A stretch of DNA of 45,120 bases from an uncultured Granulosicoccaceae bacterium (GTDB lineage: Bacteria > Pseudomonadota > Gammaproteobacteria > Granulosicoccales > Granulosicoccaceae). Under the pieces are notes generated by a model. It saw nothing but the letters and a program-made list of their open reading frames with translations. It searched no databases and was not told where the DNA came from. Where the stretch lies: NCBI GenBank assembly GCA_937923745.1, contig CALDUO010000016.1, positions 1-45,120 of the forward strand, in the 5' to 3' direction. Made by a program: the position numbers and the translations under genes. Positions 1-8,350 of the stretch are shown in pieces. Position 1 is the stretch's first letter. Each line of letters opens with the position of its first letter.

Positions 1-131
1 GCAATGGAGCGGAACCCTCACCTGAGTCCGTACCCAACCCGTCTACGATCACGGCAGCAACGAGGGGCACAATTCCAGACACCCCAACATCTTCGGTCAC
101 CAAATCGCCCGATGCTGCGGCGGCCTCAATA

Positions 132-299
132 TCAGACACCCACCAATCAACGCCCGAATCACCCGACGCCCCAATTTCAGACACCCACCAATCAACGCCC
201 GAATCACCCGACACTCCAATTACAGACACCCACCAATCAACGCCTGAATCACCCGACGCCCCAATTTCAGACACCCACGAATCAACGCCCGAATCACCC
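132..299 (+). repeat. 45-bp tandem repeat, about 3.7 copies, in frame with dinB
   Basis: Units begin at 132, 177, 222 and 267 and differ at only a few bases; the last is cut after about 33 bases. Read in the dinB frame each unit gives SDTHQSTPESPDAPI, with single changes between copies (A to T, S to T, Q to E and one silent Pro codon). The dinB frame has no stop from base 3 onward. The frame one base later is also open, from an ATG at 4 to a stop at 346-348, but gives an implausible basic Gln/Pro/Asn/Thr string. The repeat may therefore be a translated, disordered acidic N-terminal extension of DinB. Confidence 0.9.
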
Positions 300-1403
300 G
301 TGGCGGGGCAAGCTGATCAACCCGTCAAGCACACAAACAGAAAGATAATTCACATCGACATGGATGCGTTTTACGCTTCGGTCGAGCAGCGTGACAACCC
401 GGGACTTGTGGGGCTACCGGTGGTTGTTGGCGGTTCTCCAAAAGGGCGCGGCGTGGTGGCTGCTGCCAGCTATGAGGCGCGCAAATTTGGCATCCGCTCA
501 GCGATGCCAGCCCGACAGGCGCTGGCATTGTGTCCTGACACGGTGTTTGTTAAACCCCGATTCGAGGTCTACAAAGCGGTATCGCAACAGGTACAGGCCA
601 TTTTTCGCGAGTTCACGCCACTGGTTGAACCCCTGTCGCTCGACGAGGCCTATCTCGACGTGACTGATTGCCCGCAATTCGACGGGTCAGCAACGCACAT
701 TGCCCAAGCCATCCGCCAGCGCATTCGCGACACCACGCACTTGGTGGCATCGGCAGGCGTTTCCTACAATAAGTTTCTGGCGAAAGTCGCCTCTGATATC
801 GACAAGCCGGACGGCTTCTATCGCATTCTGCCGCATGAGGGTGAGGCGTTTGTGGCCCGCTTGCCTATCGGCAGATTTCACGGGGTTGGCGCGGTCACTG
901 AAGAAAAGATGCACGCGCTCGGCATCCAATACGGCGCTGATCTCAAGCGCTGGACACTCGATGAACTGTCGCATCACTTTGGCAAAAGCGCTCGGTATTA
1001 TTATCAAGTGGCCAGAGGTATTGATAACCGGCAGGTGTCGCCCTCGCGAACACGCAAGTCTATCGGGTCCGAAACCACCTTCAGCCAGAACCTCACCACA
1101 CGAGACGCGATGCTGGACGTACTCAGAAAGCTGGCTGACGGTGTCAGCGCAAGTTTGCGCAAACACGGCTTGATGGCAACAACGCTAACCCTGAAATTAC
1201 GCTATGCAGACTTTAATACGGTCACTCGCAGTCATTCTCTGGCCATACCGTTCGACGACAGAATGCACATGGAAGAATTGATTGCGTTGCTGTTGGATCG
1301 GGCATTGGAACCCGGTAGGTCGGTCAGACTGCTGGGAGTCGCTGCCAGCAATTTGGTCTCAGCGGACGATGGCTCGCCCAGACAACTCACCCTGTTCGAC
1401 TGA
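300..1403 (+). CDS. dinB: DNA polymerase IV (Y-family translesion polymerase)
   Basis: Error-prone translesion polymerase that copies past damaged template bases in the cytoplasm. The Y-family core begins with RKIIHIDMDAFYASVEQRD, whose first Asp of IDMD is catalytic, and continues with SLDEAYLDVTD, carrying the catalytic Asp-Glu pair. SAGVSYNKFLAKVASD is the usual palm/thumb signature. The C-terminus ends in QLTLF, a textbook beta-clamp-binding pentapeptide. At 367 aa the length is slightly above E. coli DinB (351). GTG at 300 is the only start in the window upstream of the conserved core, but it has no Shine-Dalgarno sequence. The frame stays open to base 3, so the real start may lie left of the window and add the 15-residue repeats. 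No LexA box can be assessed because the promoter is outside the window. Confidence 0.93.
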   Translation: MAGQADQPVKHTNRKIIHIDMDAFYASVEQRDNPGLVGLPVVVGGSPKGRGVVAAASYEARKFGIRSAMPARQALALCPDTVFVKPRFEVYKAVSQQVQAIFREFTPLVEPLSLDEAYLDVTDCPQFDGSATHIAQAIRQRIRDTTHLVASAGVSYNKFLAKVASDIDKPDGFYRILPHEGEAFVARLPIGRFHGVGAVTEEKMHALGIQYGADLKRWTLDELSHHFGKSARYYYQVARGIDNRQVSPSRTRKSIGSETTFSQNLTTRDAMLDVLRKLADGVSASLRKHGLMATTLTLKLRYADFNTVTRSHSLAIPFDDRMHMEELIALLLDRALEPGRSVRLLGVAASNLVSADDGSPRQLTLFD

Positions 1404-1407
1404 CCCA

Positions 1408-1459
1408 TACCTGAGACCCGTACCTGAGACCCGCACCTCAAACCCGTGCTCAGGGCCCA
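1408..1459 (+). repeat. 13-bp degenerate tandem repeat after dinB
   Basis: Two identical units of TACCTGAGACCCG (1408-1420 and 1421-1433) are followed by diverged units at 1434-1446 and 1447-1459. They start four bases after the dinB stop codon, in the non-coding gap before the convergent GGDEF/EAL gene. A related ACCTGAGTCCG string lies near base 17. The 13-bp period is not a multiple of three, consistent with untranslated DNA. Confidence 0.75.
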
Positions 1460-1589
1460 TACTTGAGGCCGATGAGTTGCGTTGCAGCTGCACTCGATCT
1501 TCTAATCGATCAGTAGGCTGGAGGCGTCCGGGCACGTCGCCGGTTCCGCAAACCAAGTCTGCACAACCCTCAACAAATTAAGTGTAACC

Positions 1590-3455
1590 TCAGGCAGGCA
1601 GAGACGCTGCACCACCCAATACAACATCAGGGAAAGTGGTTGGGCGCATAGGCTCACACAGAAAGTAACCCTGTGCCCGGTGGCAGCCCAGCTCTCTGAT
1701 AATGTCAAACTGCTCGCGTGTCTCAATGCCCTCTGCGACCACCTCGGCACCAATCGTCTCCGCAACATCCACGATCGCACTGATGATTTTTTGATCGTTG
1801 GTGGATGACACGACATCACGAATAAACGTGCGATCAATCTTGACCTCATTAATAGGAAAGTCGCGCAGCTCCATGAACGAAGAATAACCAACACCAAAAT
1901 CGTCAATCGACAGGTTGACACCAAGTGCGTGTAACGCAGCCAAAATTTCATTGGCCTTCTGACGGTTATCCAATATGGCGGTTTCGGTAATTTCCAGAGT
2001 CAGCAGCGCGGGATTCATGCCAGTTGTCGCAAGCACCTCTGCCACTTCATCGGGTAATGACGGGCTATCAAACTGACGGCGTGAGATGTTCACCGATAAC
2101 GTGCCGGGCGAAGTGCCGACACTGATCAGGCGAAGGTAGTCGGCAATAGACTTACGCAGCACCCAACCGCCCAGCTCTCCAACCAGACCGCACTGCTCTG
2201 CACGCGGTATGAATTCCGCCGGTGAAACGCGACCCAATGTACGGCTGTCCCAGCGAATTAACGCCTCCATGCCAGCGGTCATGTTAGTGCGGATATCAAT
2301 CTGTGGCTGGTACTCAATTTCGAGTTCGTTACGCTCGATAGCCTTGATCAACCCAATTTCTATCAGATGCGCACGGTCTGCCACCTCCTGAACGGCACGA
2401 TCGTACATCGCATACGAGGCCGACCCGTCTCGCTTGGCTTGTGCACAGGCACTGTCTGCAGCATTTTTTAACGCCACCGGTGTGTTGCCATCGACAGGTC
2501 CGATAGCCACACCAACGCTGGCGCGGAGCGGTACAGCATTGCCTGGCACCGATGCATCTTCTTTAAGAATATCTTGCGGCAAACCACGCTTCAGGTCAGC
2601 CAGGAACCTCGTCAGCGCTTGGGTCAGAAGGCTCTCGGCTCGCTCGCCAGCGATCAGCACGGTGAACTCATCACCTGAGTTTCTCGCAACCACAGCTTTT
2701 TCCGGCATCGCCCGTAACAGTGCATCAGCAACGGCCACCAGCACCTGATCACCGACGTCCTGCCCATACGAGTCGTTGATCTGCCGAAAATCCCGAAGAT
2801 CACAGACAGCCAGTCCGATCACTGCATCCGGCACCGCCAGACTCTTGCGTAACTTAGCTAAGAATCGCACCCGGTTCGCCAAGCCCGTTAACGAATCGAA
2901 CTCGGTGGCTATTTGCAGCTGTCGTCGTGACTCGGCCGTGTCGCTTATATCCCGAATCACCGATGTCACGCCCCCGTTGGATGTAGGGCGCTCACGAATT
3001 AATAGATGACGGTGCTGATGATCAAGCACCTCAATCGCAGAGGTTCGATCGGTTGGCAGATCTGATAACCAGTCGTTCAGGTGGCTGGTTACACGCGTGG
3101 TATCGAGGCACAGGTTACTGTAGAGCGTGTCTGCACTGACCCCGTCGAGTGTTTCGACCCCCGCAGGCAGCAGATTCAGTAGTTGATGGTTGTGGGCAGT
3201 GACCCGGCGATCGGGGCCCAGCACAATGCAACCGTCTGGCAGACCGTCAATGGTTTGTACCAGTGTATCGTGGGAGCTTGGCACAACCACGGCCTCTCGA
3301 CGCCACAGTCGCCAGGCCAATACCCCGCACCCTGCAGCGATTGCCACTAACAATAGTGATACAAAAAAGGTGCTATCCACAGCGCGTTGTCCCGGGGTCA
3401 GTGAAGACCGACATGAGCGCATCACGGGTTGTGTCAGCACGGAATAACACAACAC
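1590..3455 (-). CDS. membrane-anchored GGDEF/EAL cyclic-di-GMP protein
   Basis: Turns over the second messenger c-di-GMP. One transmembrane segment spans about residues 29-48, followed by a PAS-like region (about 60-175), a GGDEF domain (about 185-350) and an EAL domain (about 360-615). The EAL domain looks active: EALIRW at 397-402, LEITETAIL, SIDDFGVGYSSF, KIDRTFI and VAEGIETREQF. The cyclase signature reads SGDEF (260-264) instead of GGDEF, and no RxxD inhibitory site precedes it. The protein may be mainly a phosphodiesterase, with GGDEF retained as a GTP sensor or weak cyclase; this is inferred. The start could be GTG at 3455 or ATG at 3422; neither has a clear ribosome-binding site. It lies downstream of slt on the same strand, with a hairpin between. 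Confidence 0.88.
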   Translation of the reverse strand: MLCYSVLTQPVMRSCRSSLTPGQRAVDSTFFVSLLLVAIAAGCGVLAWRLWRREAVVVPSSHDTLVQTIDGLPDGCIVLGPDRRVTAHNHQLLNLLPAGVETLDGVSADTLYSNLCLDTTRVTSHLNDWLSDLPTDRTSAIEVLDHQHRHLLIRERPTSNGGVTSVIRDISDTAESRRQLQIATEFDSLTGLANRVRFLAKLRKSLAVPDAVIGLAVCDLRDFRQINDSYGQDVGDQVLVAVADALLRAMPEKAVVARNSGDEFTVLIAGERAESLLTQALTRFLADLKRGLPQDILKEDASVPGNAVPLRASVGVAIGPVDGNTPVALKNAADSACAQAKRDGSASYAMYDRAVQEVADRAHLIEIGLIKAIERNELEIEYQPQIDIRTNMTAGMEALIRWDSRTLGRVSPAEFIPRAEQCGLVGELGGWVLRKSIADYLRLISVGTSPGTLSVNISRRQFDSPSLPDEVAEVLATTGMNPALLTLEITETAILDNRQKANEILAALHALGVNLSIDDFGVGYSSFMELRDFPINEVKIDRTFIRDVVSSTNDQKIISAIVDVAETIGAEVVAEGIETREQFDIIRELGCHRAQGYFLCEPMRPTTFPDVVLGGAASLPA

Positions 3456-3520
3456 GGGCCGGTGTTGGCTGAAGGCTATTCATGGCTTGACGTCAGATAC
3501 GGCACGGACCCTGGCTCACT

Positions 3521-3541
3521 AAAAGTTGAGATGCAACTTTT
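3521..3541 (-). terminator. AT-rich hairpin between slt and the GGDEF/EAL gene
   Basis: AAAAGTTG (3521-3528) pairs perfectly with CAACTTTT (3534-3541) around a 5-base loop. It lies about 75 bases past the slt stop on the minus strand. The terminal Ts are themselves part of the stem, so it is only terminator-like; it could also mark a regulatory site for the gene starting at 3455. Confidence 0.4.
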
Positions 3542-3614
3542 AAAAGTAGCAGACGAAAAACATTCCGTGGTTATTGATACCAGGATTTTTGCAGAATGGG
3601 ACGCGTGTGGGCGG

Positions 3615-5561
3615 TTAACTCTCGGTCGGTGCCACCGGACCCACGAGGTCGTTCACCCGCCTTGACTCACCCAACAATCGCCACTCGAATATCAAGCTGT
3701 AGGCGAGCACCGCCCGAACGTATCGACGGGTTTCAGAGTAAGGAATGGTGTCAATCCAGATGTCGGCAGGTACCGTGCTCGATTGTGGCAACCAGGTTTT
3801 GACGCGGGTTGGCCCTGCGTTGTAGGACGCCAACGCCAGTGCCAGATGATTATCATAGCGGTCGAGCACGTGTCGCAGATACGTCGAGCCGAACGCAATG
3901 TTGGTATCCGGTTGTGTCAGATCACCTCGCCATTTAGGGTCGCCGCGCAGTTTGCCTACAAACTTTGCCGTCGCTGGCATCAGCTGCATCAGACCCACCG
4001 CACCGGCACCGGATTTGATGTCGGCTATAAATGCGCTTTCCCGACGAATCACGCCGTATACCAACGACGGATCCAGCTGGTTGTCGCGTGCAGCATCAAT
4101 CACCAGAGGCTGATACAGGACCGGAAACCGGTGTTGCAATGCCCGGCGCTCGTCAGCCATACCGGCGCTGGCAATAGCACGATCAGGCATATCCCATTGT
4201 GTTGCCAGCACAATACTGGCTTTGAGTTCTTCGGCATCAAACCCCTTAACCGCAGCAGACCATTCACGCCGACCCTCCCAGCTCACGCCAGTATGGTGAT
4301 ACTCCCGTGCCCGGATCAGTTGCTCGTTCTGTTGCAGTGTTGCCAGCACAGTGTTGTCTGCATCAACGGCCTGATCAAACAGTGAGTAGGATGTCCCGAG
4401 TTTGTCGGCTGCCAAAAAACCGTGGTACGACTGCAGCTCTGCCAACTCGGTGTAAATCGCCCGCGCACCGGCTTCATCACCGCGCTCTTCTTTGACACGG
4501 GCAACCCAATAAGCCCAATGATCCTCTTCCTGTTCCTGCTGGGGCAGTGCACTGATACCGGCGCTAACAGCGTCCCAGTTCTGGTCGTGCAACGCTGCCC
4601 GTATGCGCCACTCCTGAATATCAAGATCGTCGTCTTTCACCGTGAACGCGTTCAACCATGCCACCGATTCCGGCAGTCGTCGATACGCCGCTCTTAAGCC
4701 GAATTTTCGGTCAAGGTCGTAGCGATTATCACGCTTGAATCCGTAAACTGTGCGTAATGAGCGCCAGTGTTCATAGGCTGCAACCGGGTCATCTTTGGAC
4801 CATCGCCACACCAAATCCCGAATAATTCGACGGTTCAGCAGAGTGTCATCTTTCAGTTTGCCGCTTGTCAGAAAGGATTGTGGGTCGTCAGTGGCATCAA
4901 TCCAGCCGAGCACCAAATTTTTGTCACTGCGTGTCAGCAGCGCCGCTTGCTCGCGGGCAAGATCAGGTTTGTTCTGATCAATAGCGTTATAGATGCGCTC
5001 CCAGATAGCAACAATGCCGGGCTTGGATTCCGTTTCAAGCGTTGCCAGCACATCACGACACGCGTCGCCGATTGACGATGGATCAGACCAAAGCTTAACG
5101 CTCTGCTCGTCGAAGCCATCTATTTGGCCAGTTTCGGCACGGGCACGAAGCTCGCGACAGGGTAAGCTCGCCGCAAGGTCAGACGTTGACACGGTTAAAA
5201 ACAACCCCCACTGATCCTCGGCGAACAATCGACGCTGTAGATGCCGGGTTAACAAACGGGTGAGCGCTGTATCGTCGTAACGGTCCCGGAAAGTATCAAC
5301 CAGCGCGATGGATTGCGCATCGGCCTGTTCGGAAATGCTGCGACGCAGGGCCTCGTACGCGAGGTAGCGGTGTATCGGATAGTCAACCAATGACTCCGAC
5401 AACGAACGAAAGGTCTCAAGGTCGCCGTCAGCCAATGCCGAACGTGCCGCCTGAAACTGAAAACGCTCAATCGTATAGGCATCTTTGTCAGCGGCCAACA
5501 CATCATGGGTCGATAAGCCAATGGCAAAAATCGCCGCAACTGCCGGCAACCTGGATGACAT
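3615..5561 (-). CDS. slt: soluble lytic murein transglycosylase Slt70
   Basis: Periplasmic enzyme that cleaves the MurNAc-GlcNAc bond of peptidoglycan to leave 1,6-anhydro-muropeptides. From ATG 5561 it has 648 aa, against 645 in E. coli Slt70. A signal peptide (MSSRLPAVAAIFAIGLSTH, then DVLA before ADKD) is followed by the all-helical superhelical U and L domains. The C-terminal SLT domain contains RRESAF with the catalytic Glu at about 508, GAVGLMQLMPATA and ALASYNAGPTRV. The start at 5561 was chosen because the signal peptide begins there. The frame is nevertheless open for 111 more codons, to ATG 5894, through a Gly-rich 12-bp repeat; if translated, the signal sequence would be internal. 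It is divergent from trhO. Confidence 0.92.
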   Translation of the reverse strand: MSSRLPAVAAIFAIGLSTHDVLAADKDAYTIERFQFQAARSALADGDLETFRSLSESLVDYPIHRYLAYEALRRSISEQADAQSIALVDTFRDRYDDTALTRLLTRHLQRRLFAEDQWGLFLTVSTSDLAASLPCRELRARAETGQIDGFDEQSVKLWSDPSSIGDACRDVLATLETESKPGIVAIWERIYNAIDQNKPDLAREQAALLTRSDKNLVLGWIDATDDPQSFLTSGKLKDDTLLNRRIIRDLVWRWSKDDPVAAYEHWRSLRTVYGFKRDNRYDLDRKFGLRAAYRRLPESVAWLNAFTVKDDDLDIQEWRIRAALHDQNWDAVSAGISALPQQEQEEDHWAYWVARVKEERGDEAGARAIYTELAELQSYHGFLAADKLGTSYSLFDQAVDADNTVLATLQQNEQLIRAREYHHTGVSWEGRREWSAAVKGFDAEELKASIVLATQWDMPDRAIASAGMADERRALQHRFPVLYQPLVIDAARDNQLDPSLVYGVIRRESAFIADIKSGAGAVGLMQLMPATAKFVGKLRGDPKWRGDLTQPDTNIAFGSTYLRHVLDRYDNHLALALASYNAGPTRVKTWLPQSSTVPADIWIDTIPYSETRRYVRAVLAYSLIFEWRLLGESRRVNDLVGPVAPTES

Positions 5562-5711
5562 GAGTGAAGAGACGACGGAACCGCAACGACGAGCAAACCA
5601 ATCGCGCGGTTTATCAAGGCAAACACCCGACAGGGTCGTGTTGCACGGAGAAATGTATTTGACAGGATGACCGCCAGAAGGAGACGCATCAAGATCTGCC
5701 TTGCGGTTAAT

Positions 5712-5795
5712 GCCCAAACCCTTGCCCGGATCCTTGCCCAGACCCTCACTCAACGCCAAGCCCAAACCAGTGCCTGAACCAAAGCCAAGATCACC
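5712..5795 (-). repeat. 12-bp degenerate tandem repeat, seven units
   Basis: Units begin at 5712, 5724, 5736, 5748, 5760, 5772 and 5784, with a plus-strand consensus near GCCCAAACCCTT; the fourth unit is the most diverged. In the open frame upstream of slt they encode four-residue steps rich in Gly and Leu, such as GLGK, DPGK and GLGI. The period is a multiple of three. Confidence 0.75.
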
Positions 5796-5936
5796 GCGCG
5801 ACACAACACGCGGAACAGCAAAGGGCGCAGAGCCGTGCTCACGAAGATACGCAAAGGGACGCAGCATTTTTGTCGTGTTAGCTCTCAAAAACATAGGACA
5901 ACCCGGGCTGAAGAGTGAAAGTCTAGCGCATTTCGG

Positions 5937-5942
5937 TACAAT
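5937..5942 (+). promoter_or_regulatory. possible trhO -10 element
   Basis: TACAAT matches the sigma-70 -10 consensus at five of six bases and lies 40 bases before the trhO ATG. No good -35 hexamer is visible 16-18 bases upstream, so this is a weak call. Confidence 0.3.
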
Positions 5943-5982
5943 ACGGACCCTGACATCATGACCAACGCGTCACTCATCCGCT

Positions 5983-6822
5983 ATGCCCACGTTCCACAAT
6001 ATCATCGCGTATAAATTCATTGACCTTGATCTGCTGCCTTTGTTGCAAGCTGACATGCATGACGCATTGTCCAACACCGGTGTGCTGGGTACGGTGTTAC
6101 TTGCCAATGAAGGTATTAACGTTGCGCTCGCCGGGACCGAAGCACACATCCAACAGGCAAGAGAATGGTTTGCAAACGACCGACGGTTCGCAGACTTGTG
6201 GTTCAAAGAGTCTGTCTCCACCTTCTTACCCTTTTCAAAACTGAAAGTCAGGATCCGTCATGAAATCATTGCGTTCGATGGTGGCATAACGAAACCCCTC
6301 AAAACACCGGCACCCAACCTTGCGCCCGATCAGTTAAAACAATGGCTCGATGAGGGTCGTGCCTTTACATTACTGGACACGCGTAATCGTTACGAGGTGG
6401 AGTCCGGTACGTTCAAACGCGCCGTTGCACTCGACATCGACACGTTTCGGGATTTCACCGAGGCCGCAGGTGCGCTAGACCCCGACATCAAAGCGCAACC
6501 TGTCGTCACATTCTGTACCGGTGGGGTTCGTTGTGAAAAGGCTGCACCATGGATGTTACAAAATGGCTTCAAAGAGGTGTATCAGATCGAGGGCGGTATC
6601 CTGAATTACCTGGAACAGTGCGGCGGCGAGCACTGGCAAGGCGACTGCTTCGTCTTTGATGACCGGGTTGAGGTAGATGCCCGGTTGGCTGAGACCGGGG
6701 CATTACTGTGCCCCAATTGTCACCGCGCCGTGCCAGCGGAGGAGCACGACGTTGAGCCGTTTACCAGTGGCAACGGCTGCAGAGGCTGCCACACAAAAGC
6801 ATTGACTAGCGCTGAGGCTTAA
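5983..6822 (+). CDS. trhO: tRNA uridine(34) hydroxylase TrhO (rhodanese family)
   Basis: Oxygen-dependent enzyme that makes 5-hydroxyuridine at wobble position 34 of tRNAs, the precursor of cmo5U-type modifications (E. coli YceA). The UPF0176 N-terminal domain spans about residues 1-95, with GTVLLANEGINVALAG and FSKLKVRIRHEI. The rhodanese domain spans about 110-215, with the family loop CTGGVRCEKA; Cys178 is the expected active-site residue and Cys184 is also conserved. A C-terminal CPNC/CRGC pair (243-269) probably binds zinc. At 279 aa it is shorter than E. coli TrhO (about 350), as in many homologues. Its 3' end overlaps the convergent methyltransferase gene by 17 bases. Confidence 0.87.
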   Translation: MPTFHNIIAYKFIDLDLLPLLQADMHDALSNTGVLGTVLLANEGINVALAGTEAHIQQAREWFANDRRFADLWFKESVSTFLPFSKLKVRIRHEIIAFDGGITKPLKTPAPNLAPDQLKQWLDEGRAFTLLDTRNRYEVESGTFKRAVALDIDTFRDFTEAAGALDPDIKAQPVVTFCTGGVRCEKAAPWMLQNGFKEVYQIEGGILNYLEQCGGEHWQGDCFVFDDRVEVDARLAETGALLCPNCHRAVPAEEHDVEPFTSGNGCRGCHTKALTSAEA

Positions 6823-7441
6823 CGAAAGACAACTCGGTCTCTGAGGTTTTGGTGGCAACTGCCACCGTATACTGCTTGCCTTGTTTGAGTTTGTCGTAGT
6901 TACCAAAGACCTCACCGAACACACGCTTGATAAACCCACGCAAACCATTAATGGTCACCACATAAAAGGTGGCACCCACGTTCATTCGCGCTAAAGCGTC
7001 ATAGAAGTACAGGTAGTACAGTTCTTTACCGGCTTTCGCTGGCAGGTTTGATACCACCGTGTCAAACCGAGCGCCATCCGGTACGTGTGAAAAACCATTA
7101 CTCAAATAAACCTCGACATTCGTCAACGCATTAAGCGCCGCATTTCTGGCAGCGTAATCCACCGCCACAAAGTCCTTGTCGATCATATGGGTGATACCAC
7201 CGGGTGCCATCGCAGCCATAGTCATACCCAATGGCCCGTAACCGCACCCGAGATCTATGCAGTTGGCGTCAGGTTTGATATCCATATAATCGAGCAGCAG
7301 TTCAGTGCCCTCATCAATCGCGCGTGGAGAGAAGAGCCCCCAAGTGGTCTGAAACTGGAACGGGTGCTCGCACAGCGTGGCCTGAAATTTCAGGTCTTCA
7401 CGGAGACGGCCGACGGTTTGTGCATTTATTTCGTTAGTCAT
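6806..7441 (-). CDS. RsmC-like class I SAM-dependent methyltransferase
   Basis: Small Rossmann-fold methyltransferase of the MTS/RsmC type. It has the motif I glycine loop DLGCGYGPLG (63-72), an acidic motif II in HMIDKD, and motif IV as SNLPAKAGKE. Canonical RsmC and RlmG enzymes, which methylate guanine-N2, have NPPF at motif IV. Here it is NLPA, so the target base cannot be assumed. At 211 aa it corresponds to only the catalytic half of RsmC. It is convergent with trhO (17-base overlap) and divergent from adk. Confidence 0.78.
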   Translation of the reverse strand: MTNEINAQTVGRLREDLKFQATLCEHPFQFQTTWGLFSPRAIDEGTELLLDYMDIKPDANCIDLGCGYGPLGMTMAAMAPGGITHMIDKDFVAVDYAARNAALNALTNVEVYLSNGFSHVPDGARFDTVVSNLPAKAGKELYYLYFYDALARMNVGATFYVVTINGLRGFIKRVFGEVFGNYDKLKQGKQYTVAVATKTSETELSFVKPQR

Positions 7442-7625
7442 TCGAGTATTTTAACGCGGTTTGCCCCATTAGGCCGCAAACTGCATGGAAAGGCCGCGTT
7501 GATTCGTTTAAAGTGCCAGCATTACGTCTGGTGGCAGATGTGCTGAGTGAGTTTGTTGACCCGCACACATGCCTTGGCCCGTTGGCCACACCAGGCAGGA
7601 TTTACTTTTAGATCGAGGAAATACC

Positions 7626-8333
7626 ATGAAACTTTTGCTATTAGGCGGACCCGGCGCCGGCAAAGGCACACAGGCGGCTTACCTGACCAAAGCGTTTGGC
7701 ATACCCCAAATTTCCACCGGCGATATGCTGCGTGCCGCCGTTAAGGCACAAACACCGCTCGGGCTTGAAGCGAAAGCTGTGATGGATTCTGGCGCGCTGG
7801 TGTCCGACGACATCATTATCGGCTTGGTCAAGGAACGCATCACCGAGGCTGATTGCCGTGAGGGTTTTTTGTTCGACGGCTTTCCGCGCACGCTGGCACA
7901 GGCCGAGGCCATGAAAAATGCGAGCGTCTTTTTGGACGCCGTCATTGAAATTGATGTGGCTGATGAAGAGATCATCAAACGCATGAGCGGACGCCGGGTA
8001 CACGAGGCTTCCGGACGCAGCTATCACATTGACTACAACCCACCCAAGGTTGCCGACACCGATGACGTGACTGGCGAACCACTGATTCAGCGCGTTGATG
8101 ACAGCGAAGATACCGTACGCACGCGTTTGTCGGTGTATCACGAGCAGACCGCTCCTTTAAAAGAATACTACGATTCCTGGAGTCGAAGCGGCGAAGCTCA
8201 CGCACCCGCGTATGTGAAAGTGGCCGGTGTTGGTGATGTCGCGCAAATCAGCGAGGCCATTATGTCAGGTCTGGCCAATGCGAATCTGACCAATGCCAAT
8301 CTGGCCAGCTCAGCCCCGAGCGACGCTGACTAA
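7626..8333 (+). CDS. adk: adenylate kinase
   Basis: Phosphoryl transfer ATP + AMP = 2 ADP in the cytoplasm. The P-loop is [10 protein letters not shown] (7-16), the AMP-binding segment [11 protein letters not shown], and the core motif [14 protein letters not shown]. The long form of the LID is present ([20 protein letters not shown]), without zinc Cys residues. ATG 7626 was chosen because GAGGAA lies just upstream and the P-loop then sits at the usual place; an earlier in-frame ATG at 7569 would add 19 unrelated residues. At 235 aa it is about 20 residues longer than E. coli Adk. The surplus is a C-terminal tail with [10 protein letters not shown] repeats. It is followed after 17 bases by the PhyH gene, probably cotranscribed. 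Confidence 0.95.
   Translation: MKLLLLGGPGAGKGTQAAYLTKAFGIPQISTGDMLRAAVKAQTPLGLEAKAVMDSGALVSDDIIIGLVKERITEADCREGFLFDGFPRTLAQAEAMKNASVFLDAVIEIDVADEEIIKRMSGRRVHEASGRSYHIDYNPPKVADTDDVTGEPLIQRVDDSEDTVRTRLSVYHEQTAPLKEYYDSWSRSGEAHAPAYVKVAGVGDVAQISEAIMSGLANANLTNANLASSAPSDAD
8271..8307 (+). repeat. 15-bp tandem repeat in the adk 3' end
   Basis: CTGGCCAATGCGAAT (8271-8285) and CTGACCAATGCCAAT (8286-8300) are followed by a partial third unit CTGGCCA. It is translated in frame as [13 protein letters not shown], extending Adk beyond the normal family C-terminus. Confidence 0.8.
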
Positions 8334-8350
8334 TACGCCAGAGCCGTATT

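Larger units (their letters stand above)
5562..5982. other. slt/trhO divergent spacer, or slt N-terminal extension
   Basis: With the preferred slt start this is a 421-bp divergent region. The slt frame is stop-free from 5561 to 5894 (111 codons), which is unusual for non-coding DNA and overlaps the 12-bp repeat at 5712-5795. A TACAAT -10-like hexamer lies at 5937-5942, reading toward trhO. I see no small gene or RNA here. Confidence 0.5.

Noticed and set aside
132..299. Possible CRISPR-like array
   Set aside because: Units are contiguous with no unique spacers, have a 45-bp coding-compatible period, and no cas genes are nearby.
4..348. An ATG-started open frame running through the 45-bp repeats in a different phase from dinB
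   Set aside because: It reads as a monotonous basic Gln/Pro/Asn/Thr string, overlaps dinB, and is open only because the repeat unit lacks stops in that phase. The dinB phase is the better candidate.
687..1166. Long antisense open frames across dinB and many other genes
   Set aside because: Their protein sequences show no family features and they are shadows of well-supported genes on the opposite strand.
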